From Oegoconia quadripuncta (lineage: Eukaryota; Arthropoda; Insecta; Lepidoptera; Autostichidae): 64,000 bases of DNA. How positions within the stretch are numbered: position 1 is the first letter of the stretch; each line of letters starts with the position of its first letter. The notes under the pieces were generated by a model. It was not told the DNA's origin. It saw nothing but the letters and a program-made list of their open reading frames with translations, and did not search any database. Made by a program: the position numbers and the translations under genes. The stretch lies in assembly GCA_949316235.1 (NCBI GenBank), contig OX438751.1:2028413-2092412 (forward strand). Direction: 5' to 3'. Below are positions 18,776-30,799 of this stretch, piece after piece.

Positions 18776-19441
18776 GTAAGTATTTCGTTAGTTAAATTCA
18801 TGGATCGAGCTCACTCCCTAAATCAGCCTTAGATCCATGTTGTCCATGCATCAACTAGCAGCAGCGGCCTAGCATGCCTCTTAGTCTCTGTAATGACCAG
18901 AACGATCTCGCTTCCTCGCATAGCAATTTTATATCTCGTGCAGTCGTGGAGATGCTAATGGGAATCCCAGAACCTTTGATTCAGGAGGAATTTACCTAAA
19001 GCACACGCTGTTCTTTGATTCTTTCACGCGATGTCTTGCTTCCCGATAATTTTATTCCGCGGAGACTCCATGACCCATGGCCAAAGGGCATATCGTCCTC
19101 TCACTGGTTGAGGGTATAGGGGTATAGGCTATAATTCCCCAAATAAGCCCATTGCGGTTTGGTGGGTTTCTCTAACCACCTGCAGTCAGTCACCTTCATT
19201 TGAAAATAACCAGGACCATCTATTAACGTGTCTTGCAAATCACGGAAACATACATAACAAACCACCCCACTCATCTACTGAGTTAGATAATCGAAAACGA
19301 ATAACAAATATGACTGCACCACAAGTTCTTCAAATGTTTAGCTACTATAATGAAACTGACACACAGCTGTACAGAGGATGGCTATGGCTTCCGCAGTCAT
19401 GAAGTTTAAGACACCGGACCATTAAATTTACCTGTAAACAG
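18776..19441 (+). repeat. Intron with degraded SINE family E copy
   Basis: 19060-19330 is a decayed member of a family also at 26270-26520, 29375-29625, 37205-37560 and 59380-59650 (shared pieces: CATTTGAAAATAACC, TTAACGTGTC, GAAAACGAATAACAAATATG). Confidence 0.6.
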
Positions 19442-19574
19442 ATTCAAGAGCAATATCGTGCTGTTCAAACGTAATTTGATGGCACTGAAGGAAGCCGCCG
19501 ACGAGAACGGTCAGCTGCTTCTGGCCAACACTGATTTCTTCTTAGAGATTGCTGGATCTTACATCATGAGGAAC
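19442..19574 (+). CDS. Exon 7: linker between repeat I and repeat II
   Basis: Acceptor TGTAAACAG|, donor AGGAAC|GTTAGT, one base plus 44 codons, phase 0 out. FKSNIVLFKRNLMALKEAAD continues a charged helix and then an acidic-hydrophobic stretch ending SYIMRN. It lies between the cNMP fold of repeat I and S1 of repeat II. The intron that follows contains the antisense LINE at 19622-22590. Confidence 0.78.
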
Positions 19575-19882
19575 GTTAGTTAAAACTTCAGCAGTTTCAG
19601 CATTTATTTTATAATCCGAATCTGCATTATAATCAAAATCAAAATCAAAATCAAAATCAAAAATGTTTTATTCAATGTAGGATACAAAAATATCACTTAT
19701 TGAAAGTCAACATGCTATTTTTCTTTTTTTAACTACATCGCTTCACAAGGTGTTATGGTTAGGGAGAAGAAGCGACAAGAAACTCCGCAACAACACATCT
19801 TTTCAACTAGTCTCCATCCTTACAACAATACTACATCTTATATTACATATTACAAAACAATAGCAATTAACATAACAACCAG

Positions 19883-20470
19883 CTAACACCAGACATCCTT
19901 ATCGCCTAAATAATCATCTATCCTGTAATAACCCTTCTTACACAGAGTTTCTTTAATGTGGCGTTTAAATTTCTGCTCTGTTAAACTCAATACATGTTCT
20001 GGTATTTTATTGTAAAAGCGTATGCTGTGTCCCACAAAGGATGTGCTAACCTTGCTAAGTCTAAATTGTGGAATTTCAATTTTATTTTTGTTTCTAGTAT
20101 TCAAATTATGATTATCAGAATGTTTGCGAAATAGGCATATATTTTTGCGTACATACATTATACTGTCATATATATACTGGGATGCAACAGTTAAAATACT
20201 TATTTCTTTAAACAGATCTCTTAGAGAATCACGGCAGCTTAATTTATATATTGCTCTGATTGCTCTTTTTTGTAGAACAAATATTGTTTGAATATCTGCA
20301 CCTCTACCCCACAGTAGTATACCATAAGACATAATGCTATGAAAGTAGCTAAAATAAACGAGCCTCGCTGTTTTAATGTCAGTAAGTTGTCTAATCTTAC
20401 GAACAGCATAAGCAGCTGAACTGAGCCTGCTCAATATGCGACCCCCACTGTAGTGTGGAGTCCAAAGTGA
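19883..20470 (-). pseudogene. LINE reverse transcriptase C-terminal part, shifted frame
   Basis: Continues the preceding frame after a small deletion. SRLSSAAYAVRKIRQLTD, YFSYFHSIMSYGILLWG, IFVLQKRAIRAIYKL and SIRFYNKIPEHVL are typical of the thumb and C-terminal end of this LINE family. Ends YLGDKDVWC and stop, followed by the 3' UTR. Confidence 0.88.
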
Positions 20471-22583
20471 TGCCAAGAAAAACAGTGTTCTCAACAAATT
20501 CCAATGGTTCACTATTCAACTTTAGGTTGTTTTCCCCCTGCCTTACATTAGGTAAGGAAAACTTAATACATTTGGTTTTCTTAGCATTTAGAACTAAATT
20601 ATTCACAGTAAACCAGTTCGAAACCTGTGAAAGAGTATCGTTTACATCGTCAATATCATTCGACCCTCTCTTTATTTTGAATATAAATGAAGTGTCATCA
20701 GCAAACAACACAATATCAACCAGGTTCCGAACTAAATAAGGCAAGTCATTAATATAAACTAAAAACATAAATGGACCTAGAATTGATCCTTGAGGCACTC
20801 CCATTTTCACAAAGGATCCTGAAGATTTTTCCAGATTTACTTGAACTTTTTGAATTCTATTTTCTAAATAAGAAGTTAATAAGTCGAGGGCTTTGCCGTG
20901 CACCCCATAATGTTCTAATTTAAATAAAAGCGTTTTGTGATCCACACAATCGAATGCTTTTGAAAGATCGCAAAACACACCGATTGCATCGCTGCGATCT
21001 TCCCAGGCATTATAAATATTTTTAATTAGAGCTACACCGGCATCCGTTGTCGAGCGACCGTTAGTGAAGCCAAACTGTTTATCATGTAGTAGTCCATTTG
21101 TATTGAAATGACACAATATTTGACCCAGAATAAGTTTCTCAAAAATTTTACTAAGTACAGGTAGAATGGAGATGGGCCTGTAATTATTGAGATCGTTTTT
21201 ACATCCTGATTTAAAAAGAGGTACAACCTTACTATGTTTCATCAGTTCAGGAAAGACACCCTGATCAATACTCGCATTGAAAATGAAGGCTAAGTAAGGA
21301 GCGATCGTAGTGACAATATGACTCAACAGCTGTACCGACATGCCCCAGACATCTTCAGCTTTTTTTAACTTTAGCGTTTTGAAAGCCTTTATAACTTCGA
21401 GAGGGTCAACATACCTAAATTTAAGAATAGTGTGGCATTTTTTTACATTAGCTACCATCAATGATTTAGCACGAATTGGTGATGAATCTAGTATTTCAGT
21501 AGTTTTGACTGGAATATTTACAAAAAAATTTTCAAAATGCTGAGCTACTTCTATATCGCGATTGATAATTCTATTATCAATTTTAATTGAATATCCATTG
21601 TCACGTTCTTTAACACATGACGTTTCCCTATTTATAACCTTCCAGACTGCTTTAATCTTATTATCAGCAATATTTACAATATTACTAATGTATCTGGACT
21701 TAGCAGTAATACAAACTTTTTTAAATATTTTTGAATAACTTTTAACAAATTCGCAGAACTCTAGGTCATCCTGCCTAATTGTCCTATCTTCATAGAGCTG
21801 AAACAACTTATCTCTACTTATTCGAATACCTTTCGTGGCCCAGTTACTGAATTTAAATTTATTGGTATTGTTAACTTTTTTAATTTGAAAGATCTGTTCA
21901 AACTCTTTATTCAAAACATTGAAGAAATCTGTATAAAATTTATCACAGTCAATTGTTTCAGACGAAGGTAAAGGTAATTTATTTAGCAAAACTTCTTTAT
22001 ACATTTCTACTTTTTCTGCAGGTATAGGTCTAGTAATGAATTCTACTGTGGGATTGGATAACTTAATTAACGGAAAAGCAACAAGTTGCCCACAGTGATC
22101 AGACCTTAAACAGTTTAGTATAGACTGATCAATGAAATTACAGTTACAGAAAAAGTTATCTATGCAAGTGGCTGTAGATTCAGTGATTCTAGTAGGCTCT
22201 AGGAATACGTTGTTTAAATTAAAAGACTTAAATAAACTTATTATTCGAGTAGTTAACGACTTCTGCTCCAGCAAATCTACATTAAAATCACCACAGACTA
22301 TAACTGACTTTGTCCCTCTAGTTACTAGTTTTAGCACATCTTCCATGACCGACTCAAACAAATTAAAATTGTAAACATAAGGAGGTCTGTAGACGCAAAT
22401 AACAATGTAGTTCTCCAACTCCACAGATGAAAGTTCAATAGTACATTCATTCGAAAGTGCAACAACATCTTTGCGTTCCTTCGCTTTTAAATTATTTTTA
22501 ATTAAAATTAAAGAACCTCCATGTGTCTTAAACTGTCGATGGAATGAACTAATACAATAATAATTGTCATTTGAAATAATCAT
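20397..22583 (-). pseudogene. LINE endonuclease (partial) and reverse transcriptase
   Basis: 728 codons. Residues 1-170 are the C-terminal part of an exonuclease-endonuclease-phosphatase domain (VICVYRPP, VCGDFNVDLLE, SDHCG). Reverse transcriptase motifs follow: NYRPISILPVLSKIFEKLI, GVFCDLSKAFDCVDH, VPQGSILGPFMFLVYINDLP and the catalytic FADDTSF. The frame breaks at about 20,400-20,510, where the C-terminal part continues in another frame. The first Met is internal to the original protein because the element is 5'-truncated. Clade not assigned; the motif set fits the Jockey/CR1 side of LINEs. Confidence 0.92.
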
Positions 22584-22590
22584 TTCGGTT

Positions 22591-23385
22591 TGTTTTTAGC
22601 TTTTAATTTAAGTATCTATTATGTATTAGCATGTGGTTTATGACATATGAAAAATATCTTCATTTCATCGAAGCATTCCCCGATGACCTTGTAAATAGGC
22701 TTGAGGTATGGAGATTTCAGTAAAAAGATAGATTGGCCTTTCTTGTGGTAATATCCAGTACGGGAATAAATTCGAAAGACTCACGTCACCTGCATGATTT
22801 TTGGCTGTTGGTCTCGTTATGCGGTGCAATGCTTTGAGCACTTTGAACCTACTCACGGCATCAGAATATTAAGAACATCCTTTTAGCATTATGATCACAC
22901 TTCTTTAGTTCTCAATTAAACACCTTTGTATAAGTCATAAACAAGTCAAGACTGTCGAAAGGGGACTCAAAAAATTTATTTTCGCGCCTCAATTTAGCTA
23001 CACTTTCATCATCATCAACGTCCTTACCGTTGGGGCGCAGCTGCCTTTCGTGCTCCCAAGCGGGCCTCATATGATTGATAAATATGCGAATTGATAGATT
23101 CGTGTCAGATTAGTGGCTAACAGTTAGTGTTTTAATTTCAAAATAAACGGAACCGACTATTTAACGGAACTTAAGGAAACATTGGTATTGAAATATCACT
23201 AGTGGTCATGCATCCAAGGGTTGACCATGACCATTGCTTATCTTCTTTAACCCTTTAATATTCCGACTCGGTCCCTTCCTCTTCGGTGCCTTTGGGATGG
23301 CACTGGCCTGAGGTAGATGAAACAAACAGTTGAGCTATGTTAGTCTTTGATAATACCATGTAATTTTTATATCCGTTCATTCCAG
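22591..23385 (+). repeat. Intron with SINE family E fragments
   Basis: About 22990-23300 contains pieces of the family E repeat (TCCTTACCGTTGGGGCGCAG, CGGAACCGACTATTTAACGG, AAATATCACTAGTGGTCATG). Nothing else recognised. Confidence 0.6.
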
Positions 23386-23523
23386 AGAGCTGACTCTTCG
23401 TTAAAAGACGAGGCTGACGAGATTTGCCTCCGGCCGACGTTCCCCTGCATTCTGCAACCGGAATCTTCGTTCTTGTTCGCTTGGCACCTGCTTGTCTCCA
23501 TCCTTATTCTCGTTGTGACCATT
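23386..23523 (+). CDS. Exon 8: repeat II S1
   Basis: Forty-six codons, phase 0 at both ends (CATTCCAG| and ACCATT|GTGAGC). A polar lead-in ends CILQPES and is followed by FLFAWHLLVSILILVVTI, a clear membrane helix placed as S1. The next exon supplies S2 in frame. Confidence 0.85.
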
Positions 23524-24162
23524 GTGAGCTTTTGTATTATTCTACTTGTTGCTGCTCAGTTTGATACTTGAAAAAAAAATGGCGCTAAAAATTTTTATTA
23601 TATCCTCAAATTAGCCATTGCATGATACGTTTTTCATATTCTGCAGTCCAGTATTTCTTTATTCTCGTCTAAGAAAATCGTTGCGGTCCTTATCGCACCA
23701 ACAACCTAAGAGAAGTCCACTGTTTGAAATAAGCCTCTCCCATGGGGCAATTTACATAAAAAAATAATTTTCCCATAATGACTGATTTTCTAAAAGACCT
23801 AGTTTTTTGATGTCGGGAATAAGACTGTCAAATAAATGTACAATCAGTAACTTTATTTGAAAACGTTAGATAGTCCCAGAAAGCGCAGAATTTGCAGAAG
23901 GCGTCGATAGGGGGAAGCATTAAAGTAAAGTCACGGTTCGATACGATATGAGGTCGTATAGATCTCACCTCCATTGTCATAGGTTGAGAGTGGGTGGGGG
24001 TGGGTGCGAGGAAAGGGGCGCATAGTACATGAAGAAACAGGAATGGGCAAGTTTAGTTAATTGTAGAGTCACACTTTTTTTACAGGATATTGTCTCAAAA
24101 ACGAATTTGGAAATACTGTATTTAGAAAACAAATACCTATTGAAATCTTTTTTCTTCCACAG

Positions 24163-24292
24163 ACTCATCCGTACTACATGATATACATGAGCAATATTCC
24201 CTTAGAGTTCAGGTTCTTTGACTACGTGGTCACAGGAGTGTATGCCTTGGACCTGTTCGTCCATCTGTCCACTGGGGCCAACGTTGAAGAAG
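24163..24292 (+). CDS. Exon 9: repeat II S1-S2 loop and S2
   Basis: Acceptor TTCTTCCACAG|, donor GAAG|GTAACA, phase 0 in and 1 out. FFDYVVTGVYALDLFVHLST matches the superfamily S2 pattern (LDY..D..Y..D...R..T), including the Asp of the 'LDIF' motif. His replaces the usual basic residue after it. Confidence 0.9.
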
Positions 24293-24850
24293 GTAACAGA
24301 CATAGTGGTTCTTCAGATTTTTGGAGCACGTTGGTTAAAAATTTTGTAGTTTCTTGAAAGATCGATGAGTCGTCGTGGATATCTATTAGGGCAACGACGT
24401 TCCATATTTAGAACCGTTTCCCATCTAAATATTTGGCTGGCACTCGCTTAAACCTTTCTTTCCTGATCGGACTGACTGATCGGATACGTGTTTGACCACA
24501 ATCTCACTAAGAGGCTAATGTATCCTTTTCGGTTACTTTACTGGGCCCGCGTGGTTTTTTATGGCATATGTTTCTCCCAGTGAGAGAAAGCTGTGCCCCA
24601 CTAGTGGGAAGAAGTAAGGCTGTTGATGATGATGATTCTTTTTGACTACGGGAAGACAAAAAGGACAACATGACTGTCCAGTCATCTTGCTTTGAAGTTA
24701 ATTCTTAGAAAATAGCATCCTCATAGGTTTTAGAGATAATTTATGTAGATATTTCAGGTTATTCTAAACGAAGTAACAGGACAAAAATCGTGAAAACTAT
24801 TTAAAAACCGTATTTATTTTCGCGAGCTGGGCGATGCGAGTTCTTACTTA

Positions 24851-25167
24851 GTTTTTTGTATGCACAACGGGTTGGTGCTTGACCTCAATCACACCTGATG
24901 TTAAGTGAAGATTAGGATGAGGTGAAAGCGTACTGACCCGGTAACCCCAACACAATTGGAGGACTGGCTATCTTATCTCTGACAACCGGAACACAACAAT
25001 GCTATTAACCTTGCTGCTTGGCGGCAGATTTAGATAAGATGGTGGTAGCTAGCTAGGCGGACACTTAAAATGCCCTACCACCAACCAAACTGAGTACTTA
25101 AACATGTACAATAGATGTTTAATTGTAAGCCCAATGTTGTTTACATTGAGCCACGGAGGCGGTTAAG
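24851..25167 (+). repeat. SINE family A, near full length
   Basis: Begins TATGCACAACGGGTTGGTGC, continues through TTAAGTGAAGATTAGG, GGAACACAACAATGCTATTA and GCGGCAGATTTAGATAAGAT, and ends in the tRNA-like CCCAATGTTGTTTACATTG AGCCACGGAGGCGG. One of the best copies in the window. Confidence 0.88.
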
Positions 25168-25883
25168 ACTTTTTGTAGATATTTGTTTTGATGATGATGT
25201 AGTCATTCTTTCCGGGTTTTTTTATCAAGTTATAGGTTATTTTTGCTAGTGACCACTGCCCGTATCGCCCAAATCCCCCGCGCCAGCGTTGAGCTCTAGA
25301 CTGAACGCATCGCTCCAGTCGCTGGCACAGCTCCGTACATAGGTTTTGATGTATGGATACGGTTGAATGAGCGAACACATTTAAACAACACGGTCCAGTG
25401 ACGCCATTCGCTGCCAATAGTAGTTCAGAAGACTGCCCGGCGTTCTACGGCTATCTGGTAATAAGCCCACACAACTTCCGAGTTTTTAAGCGTTTTTTCA
25501 CTTTTATTGCGGGCACGGGCTACTCATAGCAGCTTTCTGCTACTACCACGTTCACTGGATCTAGGCATGGTGTATACGAAAGCAGGGGGCCGAGCTTCAC
25601 TCGATTTCCCTCCCTGTAACGATGGAAGTATTGGAAACACTCCCATTTGCCTAGGGGGGAAGTGAGACTGCATACACATCCTATTTCTTGGGTCTCAGGT
25701 AGCAATAGAGTTACGTAGGGCACCATCTACCCTCAGTAGGCGCCGTGCCGAGTACCACTGTTGATCCTAGCTTATAGGTCTTACAGTGGGAAGAGTATGA
25801 AGGTGGGCGTCAGTAACTGGATCAATGTAAATCTGCCTTAACAATAGATACTGATTTTTAAATTGTTCATTATGTATATACAG
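25168..25883. other. Intron segment with a dispersed repeat
   Basis: 25500-25750 shares GTAGCAATAGAGTTACGTAG GGCACC-like sequence with 27990-28070. The open frame on the - strand at 25163-25417 is not recognised. Confidence 0.4.
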
Positions 25884-26029
25884 GAGTACCAATAACGTTC
25901 GCGCGAACCTCGTCCCAGCAGGCCAGGCAGCGTGCCTTCGTGCTTGACGTGCTGGGGACTGTGCCCATGTTCGAGTTCATTGGCGACGGCCGATATGCTG
26001 GAATCAACAAACTGCTGAGGCTGCCGAAG
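25884..26029 (+). CDS. Exon 10: repeat II S2-S3 linker, S3 and start of S4
   Basis: Acceptor TATACAG|, donor CCGAAG|GTACAG, two bases plus 48 codons. RQRAFVLDVLGTVPMFEF fits S3 (F.LD.LS.IP...), then GINKLLRLPK begins S4 with K-x-x-x-R-x-x-K charges. The exon keeps the open frame past the donor for a short way, but the next exon joins it exactly in phase 0. Confidence 0.9.
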
Positions 26030-26269
26030 GTACAGAATGCTACCTTTGCCCGTTCTTTTTATTTCCTCTCTCTGCTCTCATCGACTGACGTGGCTGGCTG
26101 TATATTGAAATGTGTTAATCTAATTTTATAATTTAACTCCTTAAATAATATTTTGATTCCATCAATAATGTGACGCATGTAGCTCAATTAAATAAATGAT
26201 TATTTACTTCCTAGCTTCCAAATCTGAAGGTTAATTTGTGTCCACCACCGTCTCTCTGTTACACGTTGT

Positions 26270-26520
26270 CAACGACCACTGTCAACGATTCACTCACCTC
26301 TGCAATAATATAGGTCACTGATTTGGCTTAATGACTGCCTTTAATTGGAAAACAACCGGAACCGACTATTTAACGTGCCGAAGCTCGGAAACATTCGTAT
26401 TAAAATACCTCTAGTGGTCACCCATTCAAGAACTGACCTCACCAAACACTATTAGCTTCGCAAATAGAAAACGAATAGCGATTACGACTGCACTACAAAT
26501 GGGCCAACAGATTCAACCAA
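26270..26520 (+). repeat. SINE family E copy
   Basis: Contains CCACTGTCAACGATTC, TTAATGACTGCCTTTAATTG, ACCGACTATTTAACGTGCCG, TAAAATACCTCTAGTGGTCA and AACGAATAGCGATTACGACT, shared with 29375-29625 and 37205-37560. Confidence 0.75.
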
Positions 26521-27213
26521 TAGTAGGGGCGCAACTGTAAATGTTGATCAACATTAGGACTTCAAATACGGCTAAAGTTACACCTCGCCTTCCGGTAGAT
26601 GGAGTTGACCGATTTTACATCGCGCTTTAATTTCGTTCTCTAAATTTACTTTATGGCCGTGAGATAAATATTGTATTATGTCGATCGCAGTAATCCAGAC
26701 ATATCTAAAAATCGAAAGCCTACTTAGTCAATTCCAACGAACGGATGTGTCCTCACTGCTCCACGGCCTAGCGCCCCATCACGCTCGTCCGCACACCATT
26801 GATTCTGAGACCTGAACCGCCCTTGCCATTCAGTAGAGTCATTCGCTGGCTTCAGCGGCTGACTGAATCCCGCAAACCGAGGGCGGATTGGGGATCCCTT
26901 TCCTACCAGTGTAATTAAATGGCATTCTAAAGAGCGTATGCAGTTCCTAGAAACAGACCATCGTCTAGAGAGTAGGCTGCCCAACTCCGAACTGTATTGT
27001 ATCGAATTGTCGAGGAGTTGCCTACTATACGAATCTTCGACGAAAGGAATTACCACTGTTTGGAGCGGAACCGACCTTTGGATTTTGGGCCGTCTCCTCA
27101 GACAAGTACTTGTAACAGGCTAAGTAAGCTTAAGCCAAGCTGGGTAATCATCTCTGAATCAGCGAGAAACCTCATCTTCAAATTGTTCTAATCCAAGGTT
27201 GTGGATTTGGCAG
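26521..27213. other. Intron segment, unrecognised open frame
   Basis: A 110-codon - strand frame at 26724-27056 is the only long one; I recognise no family in it and its wording (cysteine-poor, serine and arginine rich) gives no function. Probably repeat-derived. Confidence 0.35.
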
Positions 27214-27350
27214 GTATTTCGGGTGCTCAAGTTAATGGAAGAGATGTGCGTGTACCACAGCAATGTGCTGCGATTTCTGTCCTACACACTGCTGATGCTG
27301 ATTGCTTGCTACCTTGTCGCATCCTTACAGCAGGGCTACATGTGCTTGAA
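27214..27350 (+). CDS. Exon 11: repeat II end of S4, S4-S5 linker and S5
   Basis: Acceptor TTTGGCAG|, donor TTGAA|GTTAGT, phase 0 in and 2 out. VFRVLKLMEEM continues S4, then NVLRFLSYTLLMLIACYLVA is a membrane helix placed as S5. S4 in this repeat has about five positive charges over exons 10-11. An AG at 27196-27197 is in another frame and was not used. Confidence 0.88.
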
Positions 27351-27769
27351 GTTAGTCACATTTTCTCCTCGCCAACTTATAATACTAGTGCAGACCGAGT
27401 ATAAGGATTAATAGCATGAGCAATTTACATACAAAAGAATAATCTGCATTTAGGCTTTGACGTACCGACAACGACGGACTTCCGTTGTGTTGTAAAATGC
27501 CGCCTTATCACAAAATCGATTACATCTGTGTGTTACCACATACATACATACACACATAGTCACGACCATTATCCCAAATGGGGTGGTCAGACAATACGGC
27601 CCTTACTCGCAGTCGTGTTCTGCTATTGCCCCGCTTACTGTAACAGTTCGTGACGAAAGTAGTAGGCCGAGCTTCACTATATGTATACATCTCCTTTCGC
27701 TAAAGCGTTGGCATTAGTGCCGTTTTGCATTTCATTAGCAAACATCAAACTTAAACGTAAGATACATGA

Positions 27770-28070
27770 TATCGTTTGTTGAATGTCAATTTAAATGTAT
27801 TGGAAATAAAAATAGGGCTAAGCAGTCTTAGTCTAGAAGTTTTCGGTCAGTCAGTATGTCCAAGCTACCACCGCTTCGGAAAGGGAAATCATCTGTGGAA
27901 AAAGAAGCGGCGCAAGAAACCCACAGGATCATTTTCTTAGCTACACTCTCATTTGCTGCGGGGGCAAGTGAGAAACTTTTTTTCCTACTTACATACCCTA
28001 TTCCTTTCTTCAACGAGTCAGGGTTCAAAGGTAGGAATAGAGTCGCGTAGGGCACCGTTTACCTTCAGTT
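27770..28070 (+). repeat. Dispersed repeat related to window start
   Basis: TACATGATATCGTTTGTTGA and CGGAAAGGGAAATCATCTGT recur at 165-300; GAAGCGGCGCAAGAAACCCA likewise. The second half (28030-28070) recurs near 25715. Confidence 0.6.
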
Positions 28071-28650
28071 GGCGCTGTCGTTGATCCTAGCTTTTACGAG
28101 TTACACTGGGAAGGGTGTGGAAGCGGGATTGTCACTTCAATTTACCAACCGCTGGGCTATGTTGGTGCCTTTCGTTCTTCTACGGTGTGACCTCTTAGTG
28201 AAATGCCGACGTCTCCAAAGCTCGTTGCGTGACCATAGTGTTATAGTCATCACACGTCTTACAGGTCCCACTGTTGGAGCAGTTGTCTCTTACTGGGAGA
28301 GGGTACGAGCCATAGTCCACCACGCAGGCTCAGTCCGGATTGGTGGATTTGTGTTAGACTGGCCACTACTTGGCGCTGTCGTTGATCCTAGCTTTTAAGA
28401 GTTATCCTGGGAGGGGTGTGGAGGCGGGATTGTCACTTCAATTAACCAACCGCTTGGCTATGTTGGTGCCTTTCGTTCTTCTACGGTGCGATCTCTTAGC
28501 GAAATGCCGACGTCTCCATAGCTCGACGTTGCGTGACCATAATGTTATGGTCATCACTGTAACTGTAACAGCCCTACACGTCCCACTGTTGGAGTAGTTG
28601 TGTCTCACTGGGAGAGGGTATGAGCCATAGTCCACCACGCAGGCTCAGTG
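28071..28650 (+). repeat. Tandem duplication of about 300 bp
   Basis: 28071-28371 and 28372-28650 match over their length (GGCGCTGTCGTTGATCCTAG, GGAGGGGTGTGGAGGCGGGA-like, TTGGTGCCTTTCGTTCTTCT). Each copy contains the start of the family E repeat (CACTGTTGGAG, ACTGGGAGAGGGTA, CCATAGTCCACCACGCAGGC). Confidence 0.9.
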
Positions 28651-28651
28651 A

Positions 28652-29366
28652 AAGTCAAAAATACTATATTTTGTAGGTACACAGAGTACACTTAAAATAG
28701 TCAATTTTACATTTTTTAAGCTACTGCTTGTTCAAAATGCTATTTTCCCCTGAGAAGAACAAGCAAGAAACTCGAAGGGTTGCTCTTTTAAAATCAGGCT
28801 TTGATTTTACATAAAGGTTTTTATATTACAAAAAGGTTTTTATATTTTATTATTAATTGTGAAATAGCCTGGCATGCGAACAATCTGATTATGTCCAGGG
28901 ATGATTATCATCTAAATAGTCTGATATTTTATAATATGCTTTGTTAATAAGTTTCTGTTTTATAGTATCTTTAAATTTATTGAGAGGAAGATTTTGTATA
29001 TCAACTGGAACCTTATTGAAAAAGCGTATACATAGCCCTTTGAATGAATTACTGACTTTGCGTAGGCGACTTATGTGACCTGCAAGTTTATCTTTATTTC
29101 TTGTATTGACGTCATGTTTATCACTATTTTTCCTAAAAGATGCTATATTTTTTTGACGTGCATTAGATTTTCAAAAATGTACTGTGACGAAAAGGTTAGA
29201 ATGTTATACACTTTAAACCTATCTCTAAGTGACACTACAGGTCTCAATTGATAAATTGCGCGAACGGCTCGTTTTTGTAAAACAAATATTGTATTTATAT
29301 CCGCGGTATTTCCCCACAGCAAGATATCGTAAGACATCAAGCTGTGAAAATAACTACTGTCAGGAC
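28652..29366 (-). pseudogene. LINE 3' fragment, antisense
   Basis: The - strand gives SYDILLWGNTADINTIFVLQ, KRAVRAIYQL and LTFSSQYIFENLMHVKK, then FYNK-type C-terminal coding and a 3' UTR with GAGAAGAACAAGCAAGAAAC (+). 5'-truncated within the reverse transcriptase. Confidence 0.88.
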
Positions 29367-29374
29367 AGTACAGT

Positions 29375-29625
29375 CCTGGATGGTGTTAGACTAGTGGCCA
29401 CCTGACAGTCGGTGTTTTTAAGTAGCTCCTGGTATGCCACCGACTTGGTTTAACGACTGCCTTCAATGGAAAAAGGCGTGACCGACTATTTAACGTGTCC
29501 TCCTAAGAACGAATACTCTCGTATTAAAATCCAAGGACTGACTAACCGCATCAGACATTACTTAAATTCGCTAATAGAAAAGAAATAGCAAATGCGACTA
29601 CGCCACGAATGTTTGACTGTAAAGA
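29375..29625 (+). repeat. SINE family E copy before exon 12
   Basis: Contains GGTGTTAGACTAGTGGCCAC, TGACAGTCGGTGTTTTTAAG, TAACGACTGCCTTCAATGG and GACCGACTATTTAACGTG. Ends about 30 bases before the exon 12 acceptor region. Confidence 0.8.
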
Positions 29626-29656
29626 ATGAGTCTTAATTAATTTTTGAATCACCCAG

Positions 29657-29784
29657 GTACGGCTACTGTAGTGTGGGGAATATAACTACCGCCCCGCACT
29701 GGGAACTAATGCCTCGCACAGACGTCATCGACGCACAGATGATCTTTGGACTGTACTGGGCCATCTCTTTCATCACGTTTACAA
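29657..29784 (+). CDS. Exon 12: repeat II turret and pore helix
   Basis: Acceptor TCACCCAG|, donor ACAA|GTAAGG, phase 2 in and 1 out. A turret containing YGYCSVGNIT (possible N-glycosylation NIT) leads to IFGLYWAISFITFT, aligning to the CNG pore helix SLYWSTLTLTTI. The filter is finished by exon 13. A SINE copy ends about 35 bases upstream. Confidence 0.88.
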
Positions 29785-30507
29785 GTAAGGCGACCACACC
29801 TTCCCATTCAAGATTTGTTTATTTATAAATTATGTTTGATTATTACTATAGTGTTACAAATTGTATTTAATTTATCATATGTCACACTTAGTTATATATA
29901 TGTCGTAGATGGGTTCGGGGGGTGGGCGTTGTTAGCGACCGGGTACGGTGCCAGTCGCGTGGTAAGGGTGGCTCGGGCAATGGCGATATTATTGCAAGCT
30001 ATTATAGGCGAATATACAACGTATTCACATTCGATTATGATCATGAAACCTGAGATGCTGACTGTTGAAGAGTAAACATTTGCACGCCCCTCATGCCATA
30101 CAACTTGGCCCCCGCGTGAAGTCTGTGGAATTCAACCGGACCTGGTATTCAATTCCTCCTTGCTCAAATCCCATGATCAACTTCTTATTAGCTAACGACC
30201 CACCGGATTCTTCCACGCGTCGGTGATAGTAGGTAATCAAATCACTCACAGTCGTAGATGTGTTCAGTGGAGCTCCGAATCCTTAGAAGGCTGGTAGTAA
30301 AGTCCTTGTCATTTTCGATGTGCGGACCTTATATTAACGTCGCCACCGCGCCATTTCCGGCGACACCAGCGCCACCAGGTTTACCTCCCATTAACCGCGT
30401 ATTATGATAGTCAGTTGACCGCTCGAACAATGAATTCTATCGCTAATTTATCGCTATCTTATCATATAGTTTAATATTTTATCAAGTGTTTTTATTATAC
30501 TGTGCAG
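29785..30507. other. Intron segment, nothing recognised
   Basis: Intron between exons 12 and 13. An open frame at 29746-30075 starts in exon 12 in the wrong frame. 30080-30420 is relatively GC-rich and unassigned. Confidence 0.4.
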
Positions 30508-30646
30508 ATCACAAGACGTCCTCATGGCAGACGAACAGCTGGATGAATCTGCTCTACAATACAATCATGTTTGAGTGCTGCATGATTCTGTATATATTTA
30601 TGGAGGCGGTCTACTCCGCCACCATCATGGTCACTACTGCTCTGAA
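30508..30646 (+). CDS. Exon 13: repeat II filter remainder and S6
   Basis: Acceptor TACTGTGCAG|, donor CTGAA|GTAAGT, phase 1 in and 2 out. The join gives SFITFT-NHKTSSW: where family members have TTIGE or TTVGYGD, this repeat has no glycine at all. NTIMFECCMILYIFMEAVYS follows as S6, in family spacing. Loss of the filter glycines makes normal K+ selectivity by this repeat unlikely. Confidence 0.88.
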
Positions 30647-30799
30647 GTAAGTTCACAGCAAACAAAATATCTAATGGGTGCTAACATAGAGCAATAAAGA
30701 TTGGCTAGACTAACCTTTCATAGTCTTTATGATAATCAGACCTATTTATATAGACATACCAACCAATCTTGAACTTTCTTATATTGTTATAGTCATCAC

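Larger units (their letters stand above)
19622..22590 (-). mobile_element. 5'-truncated LINE (non-LTR retrotransposon), antisense
   Basis: About 3 kb in the intron between exons 7 and 8. The 3' end on the - strand carries a TTTTGA-type repeat tail (19630-19670 on +). It encodes part of the endonuclease and a full reverse transcriptase and lacks the element's 5' part. A short copy of its last 100 bp is at 49135-49236. No target duplication was recognised. Confidence 0.92.

Noticed and set aside
26724..27056. 110-codon - strand frame
   Set aside because: No recognisable family, no splice or promoter context; probably a repeat by-product.
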